Below, in pieces: positions 14,661 to 23,756 of a stretch of DNA of 46,803 nucleotides. Numbering within the stretch: position 1 is the first letter of the stretch; the number at the start of each line of letters is the position of its first letter. Source of the stretch: Altibacter sp. (GTDB lineage Bacteria > Bacteroidota > Bacteroidia > Flavobacteriales > Flavobacteriaceae); the NCBI RefSeq assembly GCF_019913785.1, contig NZ_JAIOHK010000070.1:1-46803 (forward strand). Reading direction: 5' to 3'. Under the pieces are notes generated by a model. It saw only the letters and a list, made by a program, of their open reading frames with translations. It did not search any database and was not told where the DNA came from. The position numbers and the translations under genes were made by a program.

Positions 14661-16163
14661 ATGAAGGAAAAATTGTTAAATTTCGTGATTGCCTTACTAG
14701 GTTTTTTGCCATTGGCAATATGGAGTTGTCATTATATTAACTTCGATTTGTGGTACGATGAAGTGTATTCTTTAGAACACTTTACCTTGACTGATTTTAA
14801 AACAACCTTGTTTTATTATCCAGCACCTAACAACCATATTTTTTTTAATTTAACGAGTCAATTAATTTCAAGAGTGATTGGTATGCGGGACATTTTTGTG
14901 ATCGCAGACCATGTGTATATTTTTAGGTTGTTCCAGTTGCTAATAACACTACTTACTGCTTATTTTTCTATGCGAATTGTAAAGCGGTATTTTAATTGTA
15001 ACAGCAGTATATTGATTTTTGTGGTTTTGTTTACTACAATTCCATTACTTAATTTTTCATTACAATTGCGAGGATACAACATGAGCTCTTTGTTTTTGGT
15101 TATGCTAATCTATTTTTCATGGAATTATATTGAGAACAAGAAGCGATTGTCGGGAATTGTAGTGCTAATTTCAAGTTTTTTACTTTTATATACCATTCCT
15201 TCCAATGTTTATTTTTTAGCGACTTTTTGGATAGTGATATTTATTTTTTGGGTCTATTATTATAAAAGGAAACAGGGAGTTCTCGCAAAAAAATTCAGAA
15301 ACATTTTAATGTTCATTGCCGCAGGTAGCTTGCTATCAATGGCATTGTACTTGCCAATAATTGACGATGTTATTTTTAATAAATTTTCGAATAGAGAGGC
15401 TCAAGGGGCCTTTTATTCATTTAAAATTCTCTTTGAAGTGATCCCAGCATTTTTAACGAAAAGATATTTGTTATTGCCTTTCATGGCACTAGGGCTTTTT
15501 GTTTTGTATAAAACTACAGATACAAAAGAGAAGCTATATTTTGTTTCGTTAATTACTTTATTTTTTATCCCTTTCATACTTTCTTTTTTGCATCAAAAGG
15601 CACCTTTTTCAAGAGTGTTTATAACACTCGCGCCTGTTTTTGGAATTTTGACAACTATCCTAATTGCCAAGTTTATTGACGCACAAGTACATTTTAAATA
15701 CACTCGAATAATTCAAATTGTCATTACTGTATACTGTGTTTTTATTTTTGTAAACGAATCGGAAAGGAATCATTTTATCATTGCAGAAAATTTAGTAGAA
15801 AAAGGCAAAGTGGATCAAGGACTTTACAGGAATTATTATTTAGGAAATTTCTATGCGCAAGACAGTACGATGAAATACTTGAAATCTGTCTATAGGGGCG
15901 ATCCTGTTTTTAAATTAAATCAGTTAGATCAGCCATCCACCGATATGTATCTAAATAAATATCAAATTCCTTTCACAACCGTTGATTCTATTGGCAATAT
16001 TACATCCCAGCTAATAGCGCAAAGGCCTGTTTATATTCTTACTACTTTTAGAAAAAACACCCTTGACGATTTAGAAAAGCTATCAGGGATAACCTTCGAA
16101 GTTTTAACAAACGATTATACATTTACTAATATCATTCGAGTCATACAGACTCCTGTTAGGTAG
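14661..16163 (+). CDS. GT-C family membrane glycosyltransferase (GT39/ArnT-like)
   Basis: A 500-residue polytopic protein with about 11 membrane helices and the GT-C hallmark acidic pair in the first periplasmic loop (LWYDEVYS, Asp33-Glu34), followed by the PAPNNHIFF loop. It ends with a soluble C-terminal segment of about 130 residues. Family members move a sugar from a polyprenyl-phosphate donor to a glycan, lipid or protein on the periplasmic side. The partner donor synthase is plausibly the GT2 at 13737. The ATG at 14661 was preferred over an upstream TTG in the same frame because it starts directly before the first helix. The sequence is very AT-rich. Confidence 0.75.
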   Translation: MKEKLLNFVIALLGFLPLAIWSCHYINFDLWYDEVYSLEHFTLTDFKTTLFYYPAPNNHIFFNLTSQLISRVIGMRDIFVIADHVYIFRLFQLLITLLTAYFSMRIVKRYFNCNSSILIFVVLFTTIPLLNFSLQLRGYNMSSLFLVMLIYFSWNYIENKKRLSGIVVLISSFLLLYTIPSNVYFLATFWIVIFIFWVYYYKRKQGVLAKKFRNILMFIAAGSLLSMALYLPIIDDVIFNKFSNREAQGAFYSFKILFEVIPAFLTKRYLLLPFMALGLFVLYKTTDTKEKLYFVSLITLFFIPFILSFLHQKAPFSRVFITLAPVFGILTTILIAKFIDAQVHFKYTRIIQIVITVYCVFIFVNESERNHFIIAENLVEKGKVDQGLYRNYYLGNFYAQDSTMKYLKSVYRGDPVFKLNQLDQPSTDMYLNKYQIPFTTVDSIGNITSQLIAQRPVYILTTFRKNTLDDLEKLSGITFEVLTNDYTFTNIIRVIQTPVR

Positions 16164-16189
16164 CATAATAAAAATTAAAATATCCTTAT

Positions 16190-17656
16190 ATGAAACGTCT
16201 TTTGCAGAAAACTAATCGTCGATGTTGGTTTTTTGGTATAGCTGCAGGATTATATCCGATGCTTTATTTTTTTTCGAGAAGACCGGATATTCTTACTTCT
16301 TGGGATCATTACCTTTTCTTCGTACTCGCATTTATTTTGTTGCCAACTGGGACATTTTTTATTCTTGAAAAATATATTAAGTTTAAAACCGAGGTGAAGA
16401 AACAAAGGACCATATCATTTGTTTGCGTTTTTTATTTTCTTTTTTTTCTTCAACAAATAATCTTTGTTCAACATCATAAGAAATTAATATTTGGGGCAAT
16501 AATAGTTGCTATTTTAATAGGCTATTTTCTATACCAACATTTGGCTAAGATAGTACTGCTTCAGTTATTTTTGGCGATAATTACAATGCCTCTTTTGGTC
16601 GAAACCATTTTGATAAGAAGTTCATATTCTAATTCATGGACAACTCAGAATGATACAATAGAAGAGGTGCTATTTCAGAAAAAACCAAATGTATATTTTA
16701 TTGAACCTGACGGCTATTCAAATTTTTCTGAATTAAAAAAACCAACCTATGATATTGATATCAGCAGTTTTGAAAATTTTCTACAGAAAAGAGGATTTTC
16801 CAATTATCCAGAATTCAGGAGTAATTATACATCAACCTTAGCATCGAACGCCTCTTTTTTTTCGATGAAGCATCACTATTTTAATAATGATTTAAAAAGT
16901 GACGAGGTTCAGAATGCACGGGATATAATAATGTACGATAATCCGGTGCTTCGAATTTTTAAGAACAATGGGTACAAAAACTACTTTGTATCGGATTCTC
17001 CATACCTATTGGCAAATAGACCAAAAACGCTCTTCGACGAAACAAATTTTAAATTTTGGGATTTGTCCTATATCGATAATGGGATTAGAAAAAACAGAAA
17101 GGATGTGGTGTCCTCGTTTAAAGAAGTTTTTAATAAACAAGACAGCGAACCTCGATTTTTCTTTATTCAATTTATCAAGCCGTGGCATATTAGCGGCAAG
17201 GAGGGAGGTTCAAAAGGAGTGGATCGAGAACGCGAATTGTGGACAGAACGTTTGTTCGAAGCCAATAAAATCCTACGCCAGATTATCGATGAAATCTTGG
17301 CAAAAGACCCACAGGGACTCATTGTAATAATGGCAGACCATGGAGGATATGTTGGCTATAATTATAGCGATGAAAGTCGGACAAAGACATCAGATCCCAA
17401 TTTAATTACTACCATTTTTAGCAGTAATTTATCAATCCATTGGCCGGATGGAATTGCACCAAGTTTTGAAAACGAATTAGACTCCTCGGTGAATATATTT
17501 AGAATTTTATTTTCTTATTTGTCCAATAACGAAGCGTATTTATTACATATGGAAGACGATAGTAGTTATATTCTTTTGCGAAAAGGGACCGAAGAAGGAA
17601 TCTATTCATATATTGACGATAGCGGCAACCTTGTTTTTAAAAAGCTTCAATTATAA
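16190..17656 (+). CDS. Membrane-anchored sulfatase / alkaline-phosphatase-superfamily protein, paralogue 2
   Basis: 488 residues, homologous over the whole length to the gene at 12237: the same N-terminal helices (FFGIAAGLYPMLYFF ...), the same metal and nucleophile signatures (NVYFIEPDGY, RSNYTSTLASNASFF, IKPWHIS, VIMADHGGYVG) and the same C-terminal signature GIYSYIDDSGNLVFKK. All catalytic positions seen in paralogue 1 are kept, so there is no sign of decay. It follows the GT-C gene by 26 bp and precedes paralogue 3 by 10 bp. This makes a likely three-gene transcription unit of transferase plus two envelope-modifying enzymes. Confidence 0.75.
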   Translation: MKRLLQKTNRRCWFFGIAAGLYPMLYFFSRRPDILTSWDHYLFFVLAFILLPTGTFFILEKYIKFKTEVKKQRTISFVCVFYFLFFLQQIIFVQHHKKLIFGAIIVAILIGYFLYQHLAKIVLLQLFLAIITMPLLVETILIRSSYSNSWTTQNDTIEEVLFQKKPNVYFIEPDGYSNFSELKKPTYDIDISSFENFLQKRGFSNYPEFRSNYTSTLASNASFFSMKHHYFNNDLKSDEVQNARDIIMYDNPVLRIFKNNGYKNYFVSDSPYLLANRPKTLFDETNFKFWDLSYIDNGIRKNRKDVVSSFKEVFNKQDSEPRFFFIQFIKPWHISGKEGGSKGVDRERELWTERLFEANKILRQIIDEILAKDPQGLIVIMADHGGYVGYNYSDESRTKTSDPNLITTIFSSNLSIHWPDGIAPSFENELDSSVNIFRILFSYLSNNEAYLLHMEDDSSYILLRKGTEEGIYSYIDDSGNLVFKKLQL

Positions 17657-17666
17657 TCCTTATCTC

Positions 17667-19139
17667 TTGAAAATATTTGCAAAATACAGTTTAAAACTAC
17701 CAGTCATAGCAGGGATTGCTTCTGGACTATACCCTGCATTATTTTATAACTATAAGAATTATACCTTAGTTAATTCTTGGGAACACCATCTTTACTTTTT
17801 ATTTGTTTTTATTTTACTCCCTATTGCTGTATTTACAGTGGCCGTTAACCTATTTAATAATAAAAAATTAGTTAAATATAAAAAGTACGTGCTGCCTTTT
17901 TTGAACATCACTTTCTTCTTATTTTTTCTAAAAATTTGTCTGTATGCAGGTGTTCAAAGAAAAATTATTGTCGGAATTTTATTAATAGCAGTCATCGTCG
18001 CTTATTTTTTATACCATCATCTCAAAAAAATACTTGTTTTACAGTTTTTAATCGCTTTGGTTGGCTTAGTATCTTTGCTATTTAAACTCTACAGTTATAG
18101 TACTATTTCGAATGATTGGAAAATACAGCCCGACGCAATCGCTGAAGTACAATTTAAAAAAACCCCTAATGTATATTACATCCAGGCCGATGGCTATGTG
18201 AATTTTTCTGAAATGGACAAGGGTTTTTATCAGTACGATAACTCACCATTTAAGTCGTATCTTGAACAGAACGGTTTTAAAAATTATGCAAACTTCCGAA
18301 GCAATTACCCAACCACGCTTGAGTCGAATGCCTCTACCTTTATGATGAAGCATCATTTTTTTAACAATTCACTAATTACAGGAGAAATCTATAATTCCCG
18401 AAATACAATTATATCAAAAAACACAGTATTGGATGTGTTCAATAATAATGGATATAAAACCTATTTTGTTTCAGAAACCCCTTATATGTTGCTAAATCGA
18501 CCCAAGATGGGATACGACGTAAGCAATATTGCATATAGTGAAATTGCCTATTTGAATAACGGAATAGGCAAAAGAAGGGATATTGTTGAACCTGTATTGA
18601 ATCTAGTTTCTCAAGAAATAAATTCGCCTAAGTTCTTCTTTGTTCAAATCTTAAAACCATGGCATATTCACAGTAGAAAACGACATACCTTATACAAAGA
18701 AAAGGAACGACTTGCTTGGCTTGAAAGTTTAGAAGAAGCCAATGTAATTTTAAAGGAATTAGTTTCAGAAATACTAAAAAAGGATCCTGATGCTTTGCTC
18801 ATTATTACGGCAGATCACGGGGGATATGTTGGAATGGACTATACAGATCAAACGATTGCCAAATCTCAAAACCGAGATTTTATTTACTCTATTTTTAGTA
18901 GTCAACTATCTATAAGATGGCCAAATAATGAAGCACCTACGTACGATGCTCACTTCGCATCTTCGGTGAATCTCTTTCGAATTCTTTTTTCATATTTATC
19001 GAATAATGAAGCGTATTTGGAATACCTACAAGAAGATAGCAGTTATACCATAATTAGAGAAGGTGCACCCGAAGGGATTTATAAATATATTGATCACGAT
19101 GGGCATATAGTGTTTGAAGGTATAAATGCGACCGACTAG
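17667..19139 (+). CDS. Membrane-anchored sulfatase / alkaline-phosphatase-superfamily protein, paralogue 3
   Basis: 490 residues if started at the TTG at 17667, ten bases after the previous stop. No ATG is available near the N-terminus. The TTG gives LKIFAKYSLKLPVIAGIASGLYP, which lines up with the starts of the two paralogues; a further TTG at 17613 would overlap the previous gene by 44 bp. Signatures: NVYYIQADGY, RSNYPTTLESNASTF, LKPWHIH, IITADHGGYVG. The middle of the nucleophile loop reads YPTT rather than YTST, so Thr is the likely nucleophile. It converges on the GT2 gene with a 3-bp gap. Confidence 0.74.
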   Translation: MKIFAKYSLKLPVIAGIASGLYPALFYNYKNYTLVNSWEHHLYFLFVFILLPIAVFTVAVNLFNNKKLVKYKKYVLPFLNITFFLFFLKICLYAGVQRKIIVGILLIAVIVAYFLYHHLKKILVLQFLIALVGLVSLLFKLYSYSTISNDWKIQPDAIAEVQFKKTPNVYYIQADGYVNFSEMDKGFYQYDNSPFKSYLEQNGFKNYANFRSNYPTTLESNASTFMMKHHFFNNSLITGEIYNSRNTIISKNTVLDVFNNNGYKTYFVSETPYMLLNRPKMGYDVSNIAYSEIAYLNNGIGKRRDIVEPVLNLVSQEINSPKFFFVQILKPWHIHSRKRHTLYKEKERLAWLESLEEANVILKELVSEILKKDPDALLIITADHGGYVGMDYTDQTIAKSQNRDFIYSIFSSQLSIRWPNNEAPTYDAHFASSVNLFRILFSYLSNNEAYLEYLQEDSSYTIIREGAPEGIYKYIDHDGHIVFEGINATD

Positions 19140-19142
19140 CTA

Positions 19143-20288
19143 TTATTTTTTCAACCCAAGTATGCTAAAGAAAATGCTAAACAAAATAATTTGAACCCCT
19201 AATAACATGCTTGTAATCGCAGGAATCACAACGCGTAGTGTGTTCGAATTATTGATATCCCCAAAGTTAAGTTCTTGCCAATAACTATAAGCAACTACAC
19301 TAAGCACAATTCCAATAATTACAAACAATGCGCCAACGATTAAACCTTTTTCCAAATTCAGTAATTTAAATTGCTTGTCGTAATTTCTCGACTTTGGAAG
19401 CAATCCGTTTTCCACGGTAAATACCTTTGTCAATCCGTAAAAGAGTATAAATTGAAATCCAATAAGTAGACAGGCTGTTGTAAATAATAGGGTATGGACA
19501 TCAAAAGTGATTGTATTGATAGTCACAGGTTGTGCAATCAATATGATTGAAGTAATTAAACCAAAGAGCATTAGAATTAATCCAGGAATAAAAAACAACC
19601 ATTTGGGGCTGTACAATAGTAAAAATCGTAAATGTCTCCATCCGTCACGCCACGTATTCAAATGAGGCGGTCGTGTTCTTCCGTCTGGGGAAAGAATGGT
19701 AGGCACTTCTGTAATCTTAAGGTTGTTCAAGCTTGCCTTTACGATCATTTCACTGGCAAATTCCATTCCCGTTGTTTTCAGATCCATCTTAAAAAAAGCT
19801 TCCTTACTAAACCCTCTAAGACCGCAATGGAAATCACCAATTTTTACTTTAAAGAACAGTCTACCAATAAAGGACAAAACGGGGTTGCCTAAGTATTTAT
19901 GTAAAAAAGGCATAGCACCTTTTTTAATGCCACCTTTAAACCGATTCCCCATAACAAGATCAAAGCCTTCCCGTAATTTTAAAAGATACGGCATCATATT
20001 GCTGAAATCGTAACTATCGTCTGCATCGCCCATCATAATGTAGGTCCCTTTGGCTGCTGTTATGCCACCAATAAGGGCATTCCCGTATCCTTTATCAACC
20101 ACATGTACAACTCTGGCGTCGAGGTTTTCTGCAATTTTTTGAGACCCGTCTGTGCTACCGTTGTCGGCTATTACTACTTCTCCGTGTACCCCTTCCCTTT
20201 TAAAGAAAGCCTGTGCTTTTTCTATGCATACCGCGAGGGTTTCGGCTTCGTTGAGACAGGGCATTACGACGGATAATTCAGGTTTCAT
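19143..20288 (-). CDS. GT2 glycosyltransferase with C-terminal membrane helices (GtrB/ArnC-like)
   Basis: A 381-residue protein. The N-terminal GT-A domain has VVMPCLNEAETL, IADNGSTDGS, GDADDSYDF (DxD) and NRFKGG. The C-terminal third has about four membrane helices (roughly 232-255, 265-285, 313-335 and 350-375). It resembles enzymes that make undecaprenyl-phosphate sugars for later flipping and use by GT-C proteins. The start overlaps the end of the upstream membrane-protein gene at 20278 by 11 bp, so the two are probably coupled: donor-lipid synthase plus GT-C-like transferase. Confidence 0.84.
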   Translation of the reverse strand: MKPELSVVMPCLNEAETLAVCIEKAQAFFKREGVHGEVVIADNGSTDGSQKIAENLDARVVHVVDKGYGNALIGGITAAKGTYIMMGDADDSYDFSNMMPYLLKLREGFDLVMGNRFKGGIKKGAMPFLHKYLGNPVLSFIGRLFFKVKIGDFHCGLRGFSKEAFFKMDLKTTGMEFASEMIVKASLNNLKITEVPTILSPDGRTRPPHLNTWRDGWRHLRFLLLYSPKWLFFIPGLILMLFGLITSIILIAQPVTINTITFDVHTLLFTTACLLIGFQFILFYGLTKVFTVENGLLPKSRNYDKQFKLLNLEKGLIVGALFVIIGIVLSVVAYSYWQELNFGDINNSNTLRVVIPAITSMLLGVQIILFSIFFSILGLKK

Positions 20289-21573
20289 TTTTCGGAATAA
20301 ATTTTTTCAAAAGTATAATTAATATTAAGAGCCCGAAGAAATAATTGTAAAATAAATACCGCATAATGGAATGTGAAGCAATCGCAACCACCATTGCATT
20401 AGACAGAATGAGTAATGTGGCAAGTAGTACAAAGCCATTCCGAATGCTGAACTCCCGCAAGGTTTTCCGGAAACTAAGTAGTGCCACTACCATAACAAAG
20501 CACAAGATAAAAACCGATTTAAAGCCATGAATAACTCCGGTTATATAGAGAGAAAGCCATTCGTAAAAATTCTTAGAAATGAGCGTAGGAAACATCTCCT
20601 TACAGGCCGCTTCTATTTTAAAGGTTTCGTTGGGTGGGCTAACTCCCTGGTCTCTATAATATGCCATACCATATTGGTGTATGTTCTGGTTACAAATTTT
20701 CGGAAAATTATCATGGAATACCTTGTATTTATCTTTGTAGCTACCCTCAATCTTTGAACTAAGTAAATTCATACTATCCAGTCGACGATAGGAAGATTTA
20801 TAGATTTCCTTGTGATCTTTATCTGTTAGAAAGTGAAAATCATTGGCTCCTGAAACAAATAGGGGTAAAGTAATCGCATTCACATAACTGTATGGTGTTG
20901 ATTCAAAAAAGCCGTAGAAAATAAACCGATAAGTTTTATCCAGTGTGCCAGCGATAATGGGCAGCATCAGTAATAGTATCAAATACATAAAGCGTCCTTT
21001 CTTCAGAAGCTCCTTTTTCATCTTCAAAAAATATAAAAATGCTATGATGGGTGCAAAAATTATAAATTGCCCTCGTGTAAGTGCCAATAATAGAAATGTG
21101 AAAGATAGGTGCACAATTTTTATTTGTTGATTTCTGAATAGAAAATCGATCCCAAACGAAATTGCAAATAAGTACAAAGGATATGCAATACCTTCGGAAG
21201 TAAGGTTCACCGCAATTTCTATTGGGTAGAAATAGGGGAAGAGCAATACTACTATTAAAAGAATCTTAAAACCTGCCGAAAGTGAAAATAAGGTGCTGCA
21301 ATTTTTAAAAATTACATAAATTGCACTGAAACCAAAGACCAAATGACCGGCTATCGCCATAATATCGAAGAGATCCCCAAAGACAAACTTGAGTGATCTT
21401 AAATAGATAATATACCCGGGAAATCTGGTGATATCAGCACGTAGATAGCTATACGTATCGGGAGAATAAACTGGCTCCTGAAAGATAAAAAATAGGAACG
21501 AAAGTGTAAATGCAACTAAGAGAAACTTGTTTTCAAGTGGTATTTTTCTTGGTAATGAAAAAAGTTTACTCAA
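20278..21573 (-). CDS. Polytopic membrane protein, probable GT-C-like glycosyltransferase
   Basis: A 431-residue protein with about ten membrane helices. The first external loop reads EPVYSPDTYSYL, resembling the acidic loop of GT-C enzymes. A long soluble loop lies at about 225-310. It could instead be an O-antigen polymerase, but the family-typical Wzy periplasmic loop arrangement is not evident and the coupling to a polyprenyl-phosphate sugar synthase (11-bp overlap) fits a GT-C transferase better. The specific reaction is unknown. It faces away from the FemAB-like gene, with 63 bp between them. Confidence 0.55.
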   Translation of the reverse strand: MSKLFSLPRKIPLENKFLLVAFTLSFLFFIFQEPVYSPDTYSYLRADITRFPGYIIYLRSLKFVFGDLFDIMAIAGHLVFGFSAIYVIFKNCSTLFSLSAGFKILLIVVLLFPYFYPIEIAVNLTSEGIAYPLYLFAISFGIDFLFRNQQIKIVHLSFTFLLLALTRGQFIIFAPIIAFLYFLKMKKELLKKGRFMYLILLLMLPIIAGTLDKTYRFIFYGFFESTPYSYVNAITLPLFVSGANDFHFLTDKDHKEIYKSSYRRLDSMNLLSSKIEGSYKDKYKVFHDNFPKICNQNIHQYGMAYYRDQGVSPPNETFKIEAACKEMFPTLISKNFYEWLSLYITGVIHGFKSVFILCFVMVVALLSFRKTLREFSIRNGFVLLATLLILSNAMVVAIASHSIMRYLFYNYFFGLLILIILLKKFIPKNET

Positions 21574-21636
21574 TTTAGAATATTTTTAAACGTTATAGTA
21601 TTCCAGATAAATGTAAAAATAATTTTAGTTTTACAC

Positions 21637-22659
21637 TTGGGAACCAACAACTGTTTTTTGAAAAACACAACCGCCAAAAGCACACCTGAAATTCAGGTTC
21701 GAAAATATACTCCACAAGATAGATCAGCTTGGGATAACTTTATAAATCAGGCTAAGAATGCCACCTTCTTGTTTCAACGCAGATTTATGGAATATCACAG
21801 CGATCGTTTTGAGGATCTTTCCTTATTGGTTTTAAAAAACAACAAGCTCGTGGCCTTACTTCCTGCCAATTGCAGTGGTGATATATGTTATTCACATCAA
21901 GGACTTTCTTATGGAGGTCTGGTATTAACCAAAAAAGCCAAGTTCAAAGAGTCACTAGATTATTTTAAGGCAGTACTCACTTTTTTGGCTGCTGAAGGCA
22001 TTTCAATATTGCAGTTGAAGTTGTTGCCGAAAATATATCACTCACTACCTGCAGAGGAACTGGAATACCTTCTCTTTTTAACAGAAGCCAAGTGTGTGCG
22101 GACCGATATTTCGAGTACAATCGACTTGAATAGCCCAATAAAAATTCAATCCAATAGGCTGGAAGGAGTAAAAAAAGCTCAAAAAAATAGATTGACCATT
22201 GAAGAAGGAACAAATTTTGAAGTTTTTTGGAACGAGATTTTAATTCCGAATTTACAGGAACGACACGGCGCCTTGCCTGTACATTCATTGGATGAAATTA
22301 CTCAGCTTACCAATTATTTTCCGGAGAACATCGTACAATTTAATGTCTTCAAAGGAGACAAAATCGTTGCCGGAGCTACGATTTTTGAAACCGAGCAAGT
22401 AGCGCATGTACAGTATATTTCGGCGAATGCCCAAAAACAACAATTGGGAAGTTTAGACTTTTTGTTTCATGAACTAATTACCCAGAGGTATAGACATAAG
22501 CGTTATTTCGATTTTGGTATCTCAAATACCAACCAAGGGAAAAATGTGAATGAAGGTTTGTTGTACTGGAAGGAATGTTTTGGAGCACGGAGTACGGTCC
22601 ATCAATTTTATTCCATCGAAACATCGAAGTATTCCAACCTTGAAAATGTATTTATATGA
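21637..22659 (+). CDS. FemAB-like GNAT-fold acyl/aminoacyltransferase
   Basis: 340 residues. Two GNAT-type halves can be seen: [36 protein letters not shown] at the start, then a second half with [21 protein letters not shown] and [29 protein letters not shown], typical of the FemAB/Acetyltransf_6 group. Its end overlaps the aminotransferase start by 4 bp, so it probably acylates or aminoacylates the amino sugar made by that enzyme; this is inference. There is no ATG at the N-terminus. TTG at 21637 gives the full fold, while TTG at 21658 is an equally possible start. Confidence 0.7.
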   Translation: MGTNNCFLKNTTAKSTPEIQVRKYTPQDRSAWDNFINQAKNATFLFQRRFMEYHSDRFEDLSLLVLKNNKLVALLPANCSGDICYSHQGLSYGGLVLTKKAKFKESLDYFKAVLTFLAAEGISILQLKLLPKIYHSLPAEELEYLLFLTEAKCVRTDISSTIDLNSPIKIQSNRLEGVKKAQKNRLTIEEGTNFEVFWNEILIPNLQERHGALPVHSLDEITQLTNYFPENIVQFNVFKGDKIVAGATIFETEQVAHVQYISANAQKQQLGSLDFLFHELITQRYRHKRYFDFGISNTNQGKNVNEGLLYWKECFGARSTVHQFYSIETSKYSNLENVFI

Positions 22660-23756
22660 TCCCTTTTCTTGATTTACATAAAATTAATCAGCGTTTTGAA
22701 GCCTCCTTTAAAGCACGTTTTCAAGAATTTTTAGATTCGGGCTATTATATTTTGGGGAATCAAGTAAGTGCGTTTGAATCTGCTTTTGCAAATTATTGTG
22801 AAGTAAAACACTGCATTGGTGTGGGAAATGGTTTGGATGCCCTGCGATTGATACTGGAAGGATATAAGGTACTAGGGAAGTTGGCTGAAGGTGATGAAGT
22901 GTTAGTAGCCTCGAACACGTTTATTGCAACCATACTCGCCATCAAACAGGCTGGATTGGTCCCGGTACTGGTGGAAGCAGAGGCCGAAACCTTTAACTTC
23001 GATATTGAAAAACTGGAGAAGGCCGTCACGAGCCAAACCAAGGCCGTCATGCCGGTTCACCTTTATGGGCAACTAGCTCCGATGAATGCAATACATACAA
23101 TTGCTTCTAAGTTTGATCTTTTGGTTATTGAAGATGCGGCGCAAGCGCATGGCGCCAAAGACGAAAATGGAACAAAAGCCGGAAATTTGGCGGATGCAGC
23201 AGGCTTTAGCTTTTATCCTACAAAAAATTTAGGTGCTCTGGGAGATGGTGGAGCTGTCACGACCAATGATGATGCATTGGCAACGGCAATTAGAAAGCTT
23301 CGAAATTATGGAACTACTTCAAAATATGTAAATGAGTTGGTTGGCTTTAATTCCCGACTTGATGAAATACAAGCCATATTTTTGATCTGTAAACTCCCCA
23401 CATTAGATTCAGACAACGCGATTCGTAGGGAAATAGCGAGGCGTTATATTTCAGAAATAAAAAATAATAAGATCGTATTGCCAAGATGGCGAGTTTTAGA
23501 AGACCCTGTTTTTCATTTGTTTGTGGTCCGAGTGAAGGACCGATTGAAATTTTTGAAATATTTAAAGGAAAACAAAATAGGCTGTTTGATTCATTACCCC
23601 ATCGCGCCACATCAACAGGAGGCACTTGTTGAATTTTCGGGAGTCACTTTTCCGGTTTCAGAACAGATTCACCAAGAAGTGGTGAGTATACCTATGAGTC
23701 CGGTGATGACTGAAGATGAGGTAACGACTGTCATTTCGGTCTTAAACGCATATTAA
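22656..23756 (+). CDS. DegT/DnrJ/EryC1/StrS sugar aminotransferase (FdtB/QdtB-like)
   Basis: A 366-residue PLP-dependent aminotransferase. Landmarks are [10 protein letters not shown] at the start, [46 protein letters not shown] (Asp160 contacting the cofactor nitrogen) and [17 protein letters not shown] (Lys190 forming the Schiff base). The branch typically aminates dTDP-3-keto-6-deoxyhexoses made by FdtA/QdtA isomerases. An FdtA-like gene is present at 27334, so the likely product is a dTDP-3-amino-3,6-dideoxyhexose. The start overlaps the FemAB-like gene (ATGA). Confidence 0.88.
   Translation: MIPFLDLHKINQRFEASFKARFQEFLDSGYYILGNQVSAFESAFANYCEVKHCIGVGNGLDALRLILEGYKVLGKLAEGDEVLVASNTFIATILAIKQAGLVPVLVEAEAETFNFDIEKLEKAVTSQTKAVMPVHLYGQLAPMNAIHTIASKFDLLVIEDAAQAHGAKDENGTKAGNLADAAGFSFYPTKNLGALGDGGAVTTNDDALATAIRKLRNYGTTSKYVNELVGFNSRLDEIQAIFLICKLPTLDSDNAIRREIARRYISEIKNNKIVLPRWRVLEDPVFHLFVVRVKDRLKFLKYLKENKIGCLIHYPIAPHQQEALVEFSGVTFPVSEQIHQEVVSIPMSPVMTEDEVTTVISVLNAY

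Noticed and set aside
20278-21573. Calling the polytopic protein an O-antigen polymerase (Wzy)
   Set aside because: The acidic first loop and the overlap with a polyprenyl-phosphate sugar synthase fit a GT-C transferase better; no Wzy signature was recognised.
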